A DNA stretch of 45,056 nucleotides from Pseudomonadota bacterium (GTDB taxonomy: Bacteria > Pseudomonadota > Alphaproteobacteria > Sphingomonadales > Sphingomonadaceae). The position numbers were made by a program, and so were the translations under genes. Positions within the stretch are counted from its first letter, which is position 1, and every line of letters starts with the position of its first letter. Below the pieces are notes generated by a model. It did not search any database. It was given only the letters and a program-made list of their open reading frames with translations, and was not told the origin of the DNA. Shown one piece after another: positions 34,120-43,239 of this stretch. The stretch lies in NCBI GenBank assembly GCA_018240895.1, contig JAFEEX010000009.1:1-45056 (forward strand), written 5' to 3'.

Positions 34120-35601
34120 TCAGCCCAGCGGTTCTTCGGCAATGCGAACAGTGATTGCAGTTCGCCCGATGCGATCTGCGGCAGCCTCGTCCTGGACGTT
34201 TGCCGGGGATAGCGACAGGATCTGCCGCAGGGCAAACCAGCACAGCACTGCGCCGATTGGCGCCAGGGCGGCAAAGCTTGCCAGCAACAGCACCGCCGCG
34301 CCATGAACGGGTGCCTGTGCCGCAACCAGGTGTGACAGAAGCCAGGCTGACACCACGAACACGGCAGTGATTGCCATGTCATTAAAGGCGGGGCGCAAAT
34401 TTCGCGCATCGTTGGCAATCAGCAGGACACCGGCGCGAATGAAGCTGCCGCCCGCGAAAATGGCTGCAATCGCAATCAGCGAATAATGGCCGCGCAAGGC
34501 AATCAGGCCGGCGGCCATCGCTGCGATTGACAAGATTTGCGCGCGGAAGCGCACGTTTGGCCGATTAGCCAGCATCAGCTGGTCGTTGTACAGAAATTCC
34601 AGCGTGGCAAACCAGGCACCGACCACGAGTATCGCCATCACCGGCCCGGCGGCGGAATAGGTAGCGGGGTAGAGAAAACCGATAATGGGCACCGCGCAGC
34701 CAGCGGCCCAGGTGAAGGGAACCAGCATCACCGCCAGGATCGAACGCCGCAACCGGTTTGCCGCGGCAATCCCGTCCCCACTGTCCCGGCGCAGTTGCGC
34801 CACCACGGGGAGATAGAGGCGTGACAGGAACATTCCGAACACCGTCTGCAACGACATGGCCCAGGTAACTGCGATGGTATAGATTCCCGCTTCGACAATT
34901 CCTGCCAGTCTCCCCACCGCGAAACGGTCACCCTGAAGGATGAAGAACCCGATCAGCGACGCGGCCATCACCCATTTGCCGAACCCGACCAGTTCGCGCA
35001 GCACTGCCCGGTCCCAGGCGAAGCGATGCGGCCGCTTGGCAAAGACGATGTAGCTGAGCACGGTGTAGATCGCGCAGGACGCAATCGTGCCCACCAACAG
35101 TGCCCAGGCGCTGGGCCAGTACCAGGCCCAGCCAATCATCAGGACATAGCAGGCGATCAGTTCGGCAAGTTCGACAAAGGCCAGCTTGCGCGCGTCCAGA
35201 TCGCGAACCGCAATCACCGCGCCGATGCTGCGCAGGCCTACCAGCGCGCTCATCAGGCCGGTTACCGCGATCATCGCGGCAAGTTCCGGTTCGCGAAAGA
35301 AGGCGGCCGCCGGCACGGCCGCCACGGCAACAATCACGGCGATTGCAACACCCCTGACGATCCCCAGGGTCCAGGCGGTATTCAGCCAGGCCGGGTCGGT
35401 GCGCGGGCTGCGGATCAGTGCCGCCTTGGTGCCTACGTCGGTGATTGCCTCAATCCCGTTGACCACCGCCAGAACGATTGCCATCTGCCCGAATGCTTCA
35501 GCTGATACCAGCCGGGCTAGCGTAAGGTTGCCCAACAGTTTGAGCGCATAGCGCGCGACGACGGCAACCGTCGTCCAGACCAGGGCATTGGCCAGTTTCA
35601 C
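34120..35601 (-). CDS. Polysaccharide flippase (Wzx-like, MOP superfamily)
   Basis: A 493-residue protein with 12-14 membrane helices. The start region, NALVWTTVAVVARYALKLLG and LARLVSAEAFGQMAIVLAVV, is typical of Polysacc_synt/lipopolysaccharide biosynthesis flippases that move undecaprenyl-linked repeat units across the inner membrane. I chose the GTG at 35601 because it overlaps the stop of the Wzy/ligase gene (GTGA); the open frame to 35781 is an artefact of that gene. A long cytoplasmic or periplasmic C-tail ends in ITVRIAEEPLG. Confidence 0.9.
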   Translation of the reverse strand: MKLANALVWTTVAVVARYALKLLGNLTLARLVSAEAFGQMAIVLAVVNGIEAITDVGTKAALIRSPRTDPAWLNTAWTLGIVRGVAIAVIVAVAAVPAAAFFREPELAAMIAVTGLMSALVGLRSIGAVIAVRDLDARKLAFVELAELIACYVLMIGWAWYWPSAWALLVGTIASCAIYTVLSYIVFAKRPHRFAWDRAVLRELVGFGKWVMAASLIGFFILQGDRFAVGRLAGIVEAGIYTIAVTWAMSLQTVFGMFLSRLYLPVVAQLRRDSGDGIAAANRLRRSILAVMLVPFTWAAGCAVPIIGFLYPATYSAAGPVMAILVVGAWFATLEFLYNDQLMLANRPNVRFRAQILSIAAMAAGLIALRGHYSLIAIAAIFAGGSFIRAGVLLIANDARNLRPAFNDMAITAVFVVSAWLLSHLVAAQAPVHGAAVLLLASFAALAPIGAVLCWFALRQILSLSPANVQDEAAADRIGRTAITVRIAEEPLG

Positions 35602-36980
35602 GCAGCCGCGCCGGGCAGGTCTTGGCCGCGCGGGCGAACAACGGGCAGGCCGACCAGCTTGGGCCGGGGTTGAACGGTGCTGCTGCCGGATTTGGGCTGG
35701 GCCATTTGCCGGGCGATGCCTGCGATCAGCCCCAGTGAAAGCGCGTACATATATTGTGACGGTGAAATGACGAACGCCCATTCGTAAAGGGCGTGGATGG
35801 CCATGATGATAAATCCGCCTGCTATCCCGACCAGCAGTTCTCCGCGCAGATCGTTGCGATTGCGCCAGGCGGATCGCAGCGCATAGATGATTGCGCTGCC
35901 GATAAGCAGGATGAACGCGATCATCCCCGGATACCCGGTTTCAGCCCCGACCAGCAGATAGGAATTGTGGACGTTGGCGGAACGGCTGCCGAAGGCCCAG
36001 ATCACCCCGGCGCGGTCTGAATAGCCGCCCAGATTGGCAACCTGAACGTACATATTTGGTCCAACGCCCAGCGGATGATCGGCCATCATCATCTTGGCGG
36101 CCTTTTCGAATGCCTTGCGCTCGCTGTATTCGCCTTCGTCCGATGTTGCGGTGGTTCCCTGCGCCACAAAGCGGCGTTCAAGCGATTGCTGGGCGAAGGG
36201 GAAAACCACGCCAAGCGCTACGAGCGCGAACAGGCCCACAGCCGCCTTGCGCGGCGACCAGTGCCGCATAGCCGACAAGACGTAGGTGATCGCAAAACCG
36301 GCCGCGCTAAGGCCAATCGTTGCGCGTGATGCCGTCAGCACCACGGCGATGGCACCCATCGCCAGCCCCCACAGTCCCAGCTTGGTGCGATTGCCGGCAA
36401 GAACAAGGGCAAAACACGGCATCAGGACCATGTGGGAGATGAAGCCGAGCAGGTTCTGGTGCCCCAGCGTGCCCCCGGTCTGAAGTGCGCCGCCCGCGCG
36501 GGCGGAGATGGCGTACCCGGTCTGGATTGTCAGGCCCAGGATCATGCCGGTCAACAGGGCCTGTGCGCCGCGTTCCTCACTGGCGATGCGCGCGGCGGCG
36601 GCAAAAACCAGGAACATCCGGATCAGTTGCCAGGCGTAGAAGTTTCCGGCCATCATCTGATTGGCGTGCGGAATTGCCGCCACAACCGCAACGAAATACA
36701 GGATCATCGGCCACCGGAGCGGCAACCGGAACCCCTTTGGATAACCGCTGAGAATGACCGCGAGCGCCAGGGTATCCAGCGCGGAAATTTCGATACCCCT
36801 TACGTAACCGGGCCACAGCGCCCAGGAAATTGGCGAGGCGTTGAGATGCCAGGGGCCGTAAACGAACGGCATTGCCCCCATGATGGTCCAGACAAAATGC
36901 GCGTTTCGCCGGTTGTCGCGAAACCACGTCGCCATCAGCGGGACGAGTGCGATCAATGCCACCAACACGACCCATTTCAC
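35598..36980 (-). CDS. O-antigen ligase/polymerase family protein (Wzy-like)
   Basis: A 460-residue inner-membrane protein with about 11-12 helices. The Wzy_C domain is seen in AVVLTASRATIGLSAAGFAI (about residues 203-222) and the later NVHNSYLLVGAETGYPGMIA (about residues 338-357), a segment typical of this family. In a Wzx/Wzz/Wza locus the most likely job is polymerisation of the repeat units in the periplasm. The start is a GTG with GGAAGG upstream. It is the first gene of a two-gene leftward unit with the flippase. Confidence 0.88.
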   Translation of the reverse strand: MKWVVLVALIALVPLMATWFRDNRRNAHFVWTIMGAMPFVYGPWHLNASPISWALWPGYVRGIEISALDTLALAVILSGYPKGFRLPLRWPMILYFVAVVAAIPHANQMMAGNFYAWQLIRMFLVFAAAARIASEERGAQALLTGMILGLTIQTGYAISARAGGALQTGGTLGHQNLLGFISHMVLMPCFALVLAGNRTKLGLWGLAMGAIAVVLTASRATIGLSAAGFAITYVLSAMRHWSPRKAAVGLFALVALGVVFPFAQQSLERRFVAQGTTATSDEGEYSERKAFEKAAKMMMADHPLGVGPNMYVQVANLGGYSDRAGVIWAFGSRSANVHNSYLLVGAETGYPGMIAFILLIGSAIIYALRSAWRNRNDLRGELLVGIAGGFIIMAIHALYEWAFVISPSQYMYALSLGLIAGIARQMAQPKSGSSTVQPRPKLVGLPVVRPRGQDLPGAAA

Positions 36981-37209
36981 GTCAGGATGCCTTCCGCACT
37001 GGTTTCACCAGAACCGCCACCAATGGCTGTGAGCCGTGCGGCTTTGGTTGCTGGTATCGAAGCGGCGTCCTATGCGACCCGCCTTCAATCGGCAAGGATG
37101 CTAATTGTCTGTTTCGCTGACAGTCCCGTGTTGGGAGACGTTGGGCGGGCAAAGTAAATGCGGGCGGTTTCGGTTTGTCTCGCGAGTGTAAACGGGTAAT
37201 GGCCGGCTC

Positions 37210-38292
37210 ATGAGGATTGCCTTTGCCCTGTCCGGATTTCACCGCGTTGATCGCGGCGCGGAAGTCGCCCTGCTTTCGGTTGCCGATGCCCTGGCGCAGA
37301 CCGGGGATCAGGTAACGGTGTTCGGTTCGGGCGCGCCGCGTGAAGGCACGGCCTATGACTTCCGGCACGTTGGCGCGGTGCCGCGCGAACGGTTTGAATG
37401 GCTGCCATCGTTCCCGCCGTTTCGCGATGTCGTGATGTGGGAAGACGCAACATTTGCGGCGGCGTTTCTGGCCCAGTACAGGCCCGATCAGTTTGATGCC
37501 GTTGTCACCTGCGCCTATCCGTTCACTCACCTTGCCTTGCGCCGGGCTACTGCGGGGCCCGGACCGTTGCAGATTTTCGTTACACAGAATGGCGATTGGC
37601 CGGCCTTTGCCGACAATGCCGAATACCGGCTGTTCCGCAGTGACGGGCTGGTCTGCACCAATCCCGACTATTTCGATCGCAACCAGGATCGGTGGCGGTC
37701 TGCCTTGATTCCCAACGGTATCGATCTGGCGCGGTTTGGCGATGGCGCACCCGAACGCGGCCGCTTCGGCTTGCCGGAATCTGGACCGATCATCCTGATG
37801 GTCAGCGCCTTCATCGAAAGCAAGCGGGTTGCCGATGGCGTGCGCGCCGTTGCGGGTGTGCCCGGCGCGCATCTGGTGGTGGCCGGCGACGGCCCGCTGC
37901 GCGATGAGGTGGAGCGGCTGGCGGCGCAATTGCTTCCGGGCCGGTTCAGCCGGGTATCGCTGACCGCGGCGGAAATGCCCGCGCTTTACCGGTCGGCAGA
38001 CGTGTTCCTGCATATGTCGTTGCTGGAATCGTTCGGTAACGTCTTCCTTGAGGCGATGGCCAGCGGATTGCCGGTTGTCGGTCATGATACGCCGCGTTTG
38101 CGCTGGATCGTGGGTGATGGGCAGCAATTGTGCGACACAACCGATCGCGCTGCATTGATCAGCGCGCTGGAGCGGGCCGTTCAGCGGGGGAGGGGCGCAA
38201 GCGATCCGCGAACCGCGGACTTTGCCTGGCCGGCGATAGCCGGGAAATATCGTTCGTTCCTGCGTGACCTGCACGCGGAAAAGACCGGCTAG
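37210..38292 (+). CDS. Glycosyltransferase family 4
   Basis: A 360-residue GT-B retaining enzyme: RIAFALSGFHRVDRGAEVAL at the start, then the GT4 domain with IILMVSAFIESKRVADGVRA, HLVVAGDGPLRDEVERLAAQ, and FLHMSLLESFGNVFLEAMAS holding the ExxxxxxxE pair. The complementary strand carries a 647-residue open frame, which is a shadow. It reads divergently from the Wzy/Wzx pair across 229 non-coding bases and is the last gene of the polysaccharide locus before smpB. Sugar unknown. Confidence 0.89.
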   Translation: MRIAFALSGFHRVDRGAEVALLSVADALAQTGDQVTVFGSGAPREGTAYDFRHVGAVPRERFEWLPSFPPFRDVVMWEDATFAAAFLAQYRPDQFDAVVTCAYPFTHLALRRATAGPGPLQIFVTQNGDWPAFADNAEYRLFRSDGLVCTNPDYFDRNQDRWRSALIPNGIDLARFGDGAPERGRFGLPESGPIILMVSAFIESKRVADGVRAVAGVPGAHLVVAGDGPLRDEVERLAAQLLPGRFSRVSLTAAEMPALYRSADVFLHMSLLESFGNVFLEAMASGLPVVGHDTPRLRWIVGDGQQLCDTTDRAALISALERAVQRGRGASDPRTADFAWPAIAGKYRSFLRDLHAEKTG

Positions 38293-38448
38293 CCAGCGGG
38301 CCAACTGCGCGAACCAGGTTTTGAACCGAATGGAAATCATGGATGAAAGTGCCGGCTGAAACCCTGCCTCATCGCTGTTCGATGCAGGATGATTTTGATG
38401 GCCTTCCCGGTTTTCTTTTCGCCAATGTGCCCCTACATGGCGCAGACC

Positions 38449-38931
38449 ATGGCTCGCCCCGCTTTCGCCCAGTTCGACAAGAAAAAGATCGTCGCCGAAA
38501 ACCGGCGCGCGCGGTTTGACTATTATATCGAGGATACCACCGAGGCGGGGATCGCCCTGACCGGGACCGAGGTGAAAAGCCTGCGCTTTGGCGAAGGTTC
38601 GATTGCCGAAAGCTATGCCGAGGTGAAGAATGGCGAGGTTTGGCTGATCAACAGCAACGTCCCCGAATTCAGCCACGGCAACCGTTACAACCATGAACCC
38701 AAGCGCCCGCGCAAATTGCTGCTTCATGCGCGCGAGGTTGACCGGTTCACCGGCGCGGTTGAGCGCAAGGGCATGACGCTGGTGCCGCTGTCGATCTATT
38801 TCAATGGCAAGGGGCGGGCCAAGGTGGAACTGGCGCTGGCCCGCGGCAAGAACACCGCAGACAAGCGCGCCACGATCAAGGAACGTGATTGGAAGCGCGA
38901 GCAATCGCGGTTGATGCGGGATCACGGATGA
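38449..38931 (+). CDS. smpB: SsrA-binding protein SmpB
   Basis: A 160-residue protein that delivers tmRNA to stalled ribosomes. Diagnostic parts: [20 protein letters not shown] at the N-terminus, [11 protein letters not shown] (beta-barrel core), [29 protein letters not shown], and the C-terminal [20 protein letters not shown] then [10 protein letters not shown]. The start at ATG 38449 gives the normal length; ATG 38437 would add MAQT, and a frame to 38389 is unlikely. It is the first gene of a unit joined by 4-base overlaps to two DUF2062 genes and cckA. Confidence 0.96.
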   Translation: MARPAFAQFDKKKIVAENRRARFDYYIEDTTEAGIALTGTEVKSLRFGEGSIAESYAEVKNGEVWLINSNVPEFSHGNRYNHEPKRPRKLLLHAREVDRFTGAVERKGMTLVPLSIYFNGKGRAKVELALARGKNTADKRATIKERDWKREQSRLMRDHG

Positions 38932-39473
38932 ACGGGCTGTTCCAGCGACTGCGTGCCTGGGGACATCGCATGATGCCCACGCCTGAACAGATTGAACGCA
39001 GCCGCTGGATCCCCAATTCGGTGCTGCGATCGGAACTGTGGCGGTTCACGCGCCGTTCGGTGCCGCGCGGCGTGGCGCTGGGGCTGCTGGTCGGCATCAT
39101 CCTGCCCTTTGCCCAAATCCTTTTTGCCGCGCTGCTCAGCCTGCCGGTGCGAGCCAACGTGCCGGTTGCGGCGCTGACGACCTTTGTCACCAACCCGTTC
39201 ACCACGCCGATCATCTGGGCCATATCCTATCAGATCGGCAACTGGTTGCTGCACCTTGACGGCCATACCGGCGGGGCGATTGACCGGTTGTTCGCGCTGA
39301 CCGACGTGTGGGACGCGATTGAATGGCTGACGTCGGAGGGTAAATCGCTGGCGCTTGGTCTAGTGATTGTCGCAGTGGTGTCAGCGGCGGTTGGCTATCT
39401 GGTGTCGGGGGTCTGCTGGCGCTGGTGGATTGGCCACAAGCGGAGAAATCTGCAACGGAGGCTCAGGCAGTGA
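38928..39473 (+). CDS. DUF2062 domain protein (first of two)
   Basis: A 181-residue inner-membrane protein of unknown function. The DUF2062 pattern is visible: [60 protein letters not shown] (about residues 40-110), and a C-terminal helix ([18 protein letters not shown]). The ATG overlaps the smpB stop (ATGA) and its stop overlaps the GTG of the next gene. It is a paralogue of that next gene, with parallel motifs. Confidence 0.87.
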   Translation: MNGLFQRLRAWGHRMMPTPEQIERSRWIPNSVLRSELWRFTRRSVPRGVALGLLVGIILPFAQILFAALLSLPVRANVPVAALTTFVTNPFTTPIIWAISYQIGNWLLHLDGHTGGAIDRLFALTDVWDAIEWLTSEGKSLALGLVIVAVVSAAVGYLVSGVCWRWWIGHKRRNLQRRLRQ

Positions 39474-40033
39474 GCAGCGGTGTGATCGGTTGGCTGCGCG
39501 ACCACGTACCAACCCGCGAACAGCTTGAACGCAACCGGTTCGTCCGGCCTTTCGCGCACCGTGTTCTGCGATCGGACCTGTGGCGCTTCAACCGCCGGTC
39601 GGTCCCGCGCGGAATCGCGCTGGGGCTGTTCGTGGGCATCCTGATTCCCTTTGCCCACAGCGCGGTTGCCGCGCTTACCGCCATGTTCGTGCGGGCCAAT
39701 GTGCCGGTGGCGATTGCCGCCACTTGGGTCAGCAATCCGGCAACCTGGGTCATCATCTTTCCCGCCGCTTATGAAATCGGCAAGACCGTGCTGAAACTTG
39801 ACCAGATGACGGCGGTGGCACCAATCAGCGAAACCATGCAGCAGACCCAGACTGATCATTTGCTTCAGCGCCTGACCGGTGCCGGGCTTGATACCGCCTT
39901 CGGCCTGTTCGTGATCGCCACGGTGCTGGCCTCTGTCGGTTATCTGGTGACCGGGTTGGGCTGGCGGATATGGATCGCGCGCAAACGCAGCCGCCGCCTC
40001 GCCGCGGCGCGGATCAATGAGCCTGCGGGATGA
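39470..40033 (+). CDS. DUF2062 domain protein (second of two)
   Basis: A 187-residue inner-membrane protein parallel to the preceding gene: [12 protein letters not shown] there corresponds to VPTREQLERNRF here, [14 protein letters not shown] to RFNRRSVPRGIALG, and [11 protein letters not shown] to VSNPATWVIIF. This shows tandem duplication followed by divergence. I chose the GTG at 39470 (GTGA overlap with the previous stop); a frame to 39425 is an artefact. Its own stop overlaps the cckA start. Function unknown. Confidence 0.86.
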   Translation: MSSGVIGWLRDHVPTREQLERNRFVRPFAHRVLRSDLWRFNRRSVPRGIALGLFVGILIPFAHSAVAALTAMFVRANVPVAIAATWVSNPATWVIIFPAAYEIGKTVLKLDQMTAVAPISETMQQTQTDHLLQRLTGAGLDTAFGLFVIATVLASVGYLVTGLGWRIWIARKRSRRLAAARINEPAG

Positions 40034-42459
40034 GCAAGGCCCGGTCCACCCCCGCGCCAGCCGCAACCGGCACCGCCGAACGCCTGATAGTTGCACTGGG
40101 TCTGACTGTCAGCAGCGCAGCCGTGTGGCTGGCGACCCGCCAGGTAGTAGCGGCGGTGGTGTTCGCTGCCGGGCTTGTGGCGCTGGGCGCGCTGGCCTGG
40201 GTGTTGCAGCGGCCCCGTGGTCAAGCCGCCGCGCCGGAACTGGCCCTGCCTGACTGGTCAGTCACGGTTACCGCGATCGATCGCGCCGATGCCGCCGTGG
40301 CAATTACCGATCGGGCGGGACGGCTGGTTTGCGCCAATGCCCGGCACGAGGAATGGTTCGGGATCGCCCATGCTCCGCCGCGTCTGGCGGTGGACGATGT
40401 CGGCCTGGAACGGCTGGCTAAGGCGGGGCGCGCGGCGTGGCGTGACGGGCGCGGCGTGGCCGATCTGGTTGAGGGGAGCTCGGGCCGCTGGGCGGTGGAG
40501 GCACGGCGCGCCGGCCGCGGTGACGACTATCTTGTCTGGACGATCACTCCGGTTGTCGGCAGCGATCTGGTGGCGGACCTTGTCCTGCATCTTGATGGAA
40601 AGCTGGGCCGGGCCTTGTCCCAGGCGGGCATTGCGGCGGCAATCGTCGATCCGGACGGCAAGATACGCGCCGCCAGCGCTGGCTTTGCCCAGCGCGCCAT
40701 CGGGGACAGCGGCGCGCTGCTGACCGGGCAGGATTTTACCCCGCTGCTGCGCCAGGATGACCGGGACCGGATCACTTGGGCGCGTGATGGCCAGCGCGGC
40801 GCGCCGATTACAATGTTCTATCTGCCGGTGACCGATCCGGATTCGGCGATCGAGCCCGATTACCACACTACGCCATCGCTGATGCTGCTCGCCGATCATG
40901 GCACGGGCCTTGGCGGAGGAAGCGGCGACGGTGCAGCGGCGGTTCCGCATCTTGAGGCGCTGCTTGGTCCGCTGCCGCTGGGGCTGGCCATGATCGATCG
41001 CGATGGGCGGTTGCTGTTCGCCAACCCGGCCTTCATGCGCGCCGCCGGGCGGGAACGGGACGTGGCACCAACCTATCCCACCGATCTGGTGGTGCAGGAA
41101 GACAAGGGGCCGCTGTCCGACGCGATCCGCCGTTTTGCCCAGGGGCCGGCCAGCAGCGGGGACATTGCCGTGCGGCTTAAAGGCATGGCGGAAGAACCCG
41201 TGTCGCTATCGCTTGCCGGGGTGCGCGGCCTTGGCGAGGCGGCGGTGCTGCTCGGTCTGACTGACAGTACCGAGGAAACCCGGCTGAAGCGTCAGGTTGC
41301 CCAGGCCACCAAGATGCAGGCGGTCGGGCAACTGGCCGGCGGCGTGGCGCATGATTTCAACAATGTGCTGACGGCCATTCTTGGCACCTGTGACCTGATG
41401 TTGCTGCGCCATACGCCGGGTGACAGCGACTATGACGATATCCAGCAGATTCGCGCAAATTCCAACCGCGCCGCCAGCCTGACGCGGCAGCTTCTGGCTT
41501 TCAGCCGTCAGCAGACGCTGCGGCCGGAAGTGCTGCAATTGCCCGATGTCGTGTCAGACGTATCGCATCTGTTGAAGCGGCTGATCGGCGAGAAGATCCA
41601 GTTCGTGGTCAAGCATGACCGCGATCTTGGCCCGGTTCGCGCCGATCCGACCCAGCTTGAACAGGTGATCGTCAATCTGGCGGTCAACGCCCGCGATGCC
41701 ATTCAGGCCAAGGGAGATGGTGGCAAACTGACCATCGCCACCCGCCGCGTTTCTGCGGCCGATGTGCGGGGGATGCGAAACGCCATCATGCCCCAGGTCG
41801 ATTACACCGCGCTGTCAGTAGAAGACACCGGCACCGGCATTCCGGCGGATCATCTGGGCAAGATATTCGAACCCTTCTTCACCACCAAAGAAACGGGCAA
41901 GGGCACTGGCCTTGGCCTTTCCACCGTATATGGGATCGTCAAGCAATCGGGCGGCTTCATCTTTGCAGACAGCGAACATGGCAAGGGCACGAAGTTTACC
42001 GTTTATCTGCCGGTTCACCATGAACACCCCTCATCCGTTCAGCGCGGTCCCGTTGAAGCCCCCGTCAAGCCCCTGCCGCAATGGTCAGGCGGCGGCCGGG
42101 TGCTGCTGGTCGAGGATGAAGACATGGTTCGCGCCGTTGCCGAACGCGCGCTGACCCGTGCCGGTTACAGCGTGGTTACCGCCGCCGATGGCGAGGAAGG
42201 CCTTGAGAAATTTCGGGCCGATCCGGCCTTCGATCTGGTGGTCAGCGATGTGGTAATGCCCGACATGGACGGCCCCGCGATGATCCGCGCGATCAGGGCG
42301 CTCGATCCGCAGGTGCCGGTGCTGTTCATGTCAGGTTACGCCGAAGAACAACTGCGCAAGGAAATAGCCATAGACGGTGTTGCCTTCCTGCCCAAACCGT
42401 TCACCGTTCAGCAGATATGCGATCTGGTTGGCAGCGTGATCGGTGCGCGGTCGGGATAG
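40030..42459 (+). CDS. cckA: Hybrid histidine kinase CckA
   Basis: An 809-residue cell-cycle hybrid kinase that, with ChpT, controls phosphorylation of CtrA. Two N-terminal helices (about residues 20-60) anchor it to the inner membrane, followed by two PAS-like regions (about residues 80-180 and 315-410). The dimerisation/phosphoacceptor box is LAGGVAHDFNNVLTAILGT with His441; the ATPase part shows NLAVNARDA, VEDTGTGIP and GKGTGLGLSTVYGIVKQSGG. The receiver domain has VLLVEDEDM and LVVSDVVMPDMDG with phosphoacceptor Asp740, and the family-specific FMSGYAEEQLRKE. Start overlaps the DUF2062 stop (ATGA). Confidence 0.95.
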   Translation: MSKARSTPAPAATGTAERLIVALGLTVSSAAVWLATRQVVAAVVFAAGLVALGALAWVLQRPRGQAAAPELALPDWSVTVTAIDRADAAVAITDRAGRLVCANARHEEWFGIAHAPPRLAVDDVGLERLAKAGRAAWRDGRGVADLVEGSSGRWAVEARRAGRGDDYLVWTITPVVGSDLVADLVLHLDGKLGRALSQAGIAAAIVDPDGKIRAASAGFAQRAIGDSGALLTGQDFTPLLRQDDRDRITWARDGQRGAPITMFYLPVTDPDSAIEPDYHTTPSLMLLADHGTGLGGGSGDGAAAVPHLEALLGPLPLGLAMIDRDGRLLFANPAFMRAAGRERDVAPTYPTDLVVQEDKGPLSDAIRRFAQGPASSGDIAVRLKGMAEEPVSLSLAGVRGLGEAAVLLGLTDSTEETRLKRQVAQATKMQAVGQLAGGVAHDFNNVLTAILGTCDLMLLRHTPGDSDYDDIQQIRANSNRAASLTRQLLAFSRQQTLRPEVLQLPDVVSDVSHLLKRLIGEKIQFVVKHDRDLGPVRADPTQLEQVIVNLAVNARDAIQAKGDGGKLTIATRRVSAADVRGMRNAIMPQVDYTALSVEDTGTGIPADHLGKIFEPFFTTKETGKGTGLGLSTVYGIVKQSGGFIFADSEHGKGTKFTVYLPVHHEHPSSVQRGPVEAPVKPLPQWSGGGRVLLVEDEDMVRAVAERALTRAGYSVVTAADGEEGLEKFRADPAFDLVVSDVVMPDMDGPAMIRAIRALDPQVPVLFMSGYAEEQLRKEIAIDGVAFLPKPFTVQQICDLVGSVIGARSG

Positions 42460-42503
42460 AAACCCGGGCGGGTCCTGCCGGCTTCAGTGGGAATTGGCGT
42501 GGT

Positions 42504-42917
42504 TCACGGACCGCTCCCGCGGGTGCTGACAACCACTGCCAGACCTTCCTCGTTAAGCTCGTCCCTCAATTTGCCGATCCACATCAACGCCTTTGCCGCA
42601 GTCGCGTGACTTTCAGCCTGATATCCTTCCACATCGTTGAAAATCGCTTCCCTCGGCCACTTGGCCTGATGTTGCAGCATGACCCGGCACGAGGTTTCCA
42701 GATTGCGGCAGAACGCCTCCTGATGCTGAAAGCTGGGAAACGACGTGGCATTCTGATAGGCATAGGCGAATATCTGGCAGGCCAGATCGTTCATCTTGAA
42801 CCGGCTTTCGGCGATACGCTGAAAGAAGTCGTCCTCGTAGATGTGATCGTCAATCTGCCTTAGCATCGCAAGGATGATGTCTTGAATTCTGGCGATGGAT
42901 TCAAGCACGGGCTGCAT
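42504..42917 (-). CDS. Hypothetical protein, 137 aa
   Basis: I do not recognise this gene. It encodes a mainly helical soluble protein with no signal peptide: QPVLESIARIQDIILAMLRQ, then DDHIYEDDFFQRIAESRFKM, and a helical C-terminal half with three cysteines. The ATG at 42917 has an excellent ribosome-binding site (AGGAGGG, 6 bases upstream), which makes it very likely real; the open frame to 43283 is not needed. It converges on cckA, 44 bases away. A pair of TTAAGATT repeats sits upstream. Confidence 0.7.
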   Translation of the reverse strand: MQPVLESIARIQDIILAMLRQIDDHIYEDDFFQRIAESRFKMNDLACQIFAYAYQNATSFPSFQHQEAFCRNLETSCRVMLQHQAKWPREAIFNDVEGYQAESHATAAKALMWIGKLRDELNEEGLAVVVSTRGSGP

Positions 42918-43239
42918 GATTTCCCTCCTGCAGCAATGCGACCCTGATGTTGTTGATAAGGCGTCAGCGTTAAGATTGTATCGGAGTATCATCATTAAGA
43001 TTCGATTGTTTTGGGGGCTTTTGCGGGTTTTCCTCAACATCGTTTGTCCACGATGCGGCGTACGAAATGCGCAAAATCCGGTGCTGCCTTCGCGGAGATA
43101 CTGTTTGACCACGGCAAAGGCATATCTGTAATTTTTCCGGCCAACTACAGACGGTTGGCGGTCTGGGTTCATGGCGGCGAAGGCAGGGGGAAATGCGCCT
43201 CTTGCACGATCCGCGCAAAGCTGCTTGTCGGCTACGCTT
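42918..43239. other. Non-coding stretch with a TTAAGATT direct repeat
   Basis: About 322 bases between two divergent genes. It holds TTAAGATT at 42970-42977 and again at 42995-43002, 25 bases apart in the same orientation, which could be a regulator site pair for the leftward gene. I see no RNA gene or additional coding frame. Confidence 0.45.

Noticed and set aside
36981-37209. tRNA or small RNA gene in the gap between the Wzy-like and GT4 genes
   Set aside because: I found no cloverleaf pattern or terminator-like hairpin; a short TGTC/GACA stem near 37110 is too small to support a call.
36982-38925. 647-residue open frame on the complement
   Set aside because: It lies opposite the GT4 gene at 37210-38292 and smpB, both well supported by motifs. 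Its own translation shows no family pattern and is rich in Arg/His/Gln, as expected of an antisense frame in GC-rich DNA.
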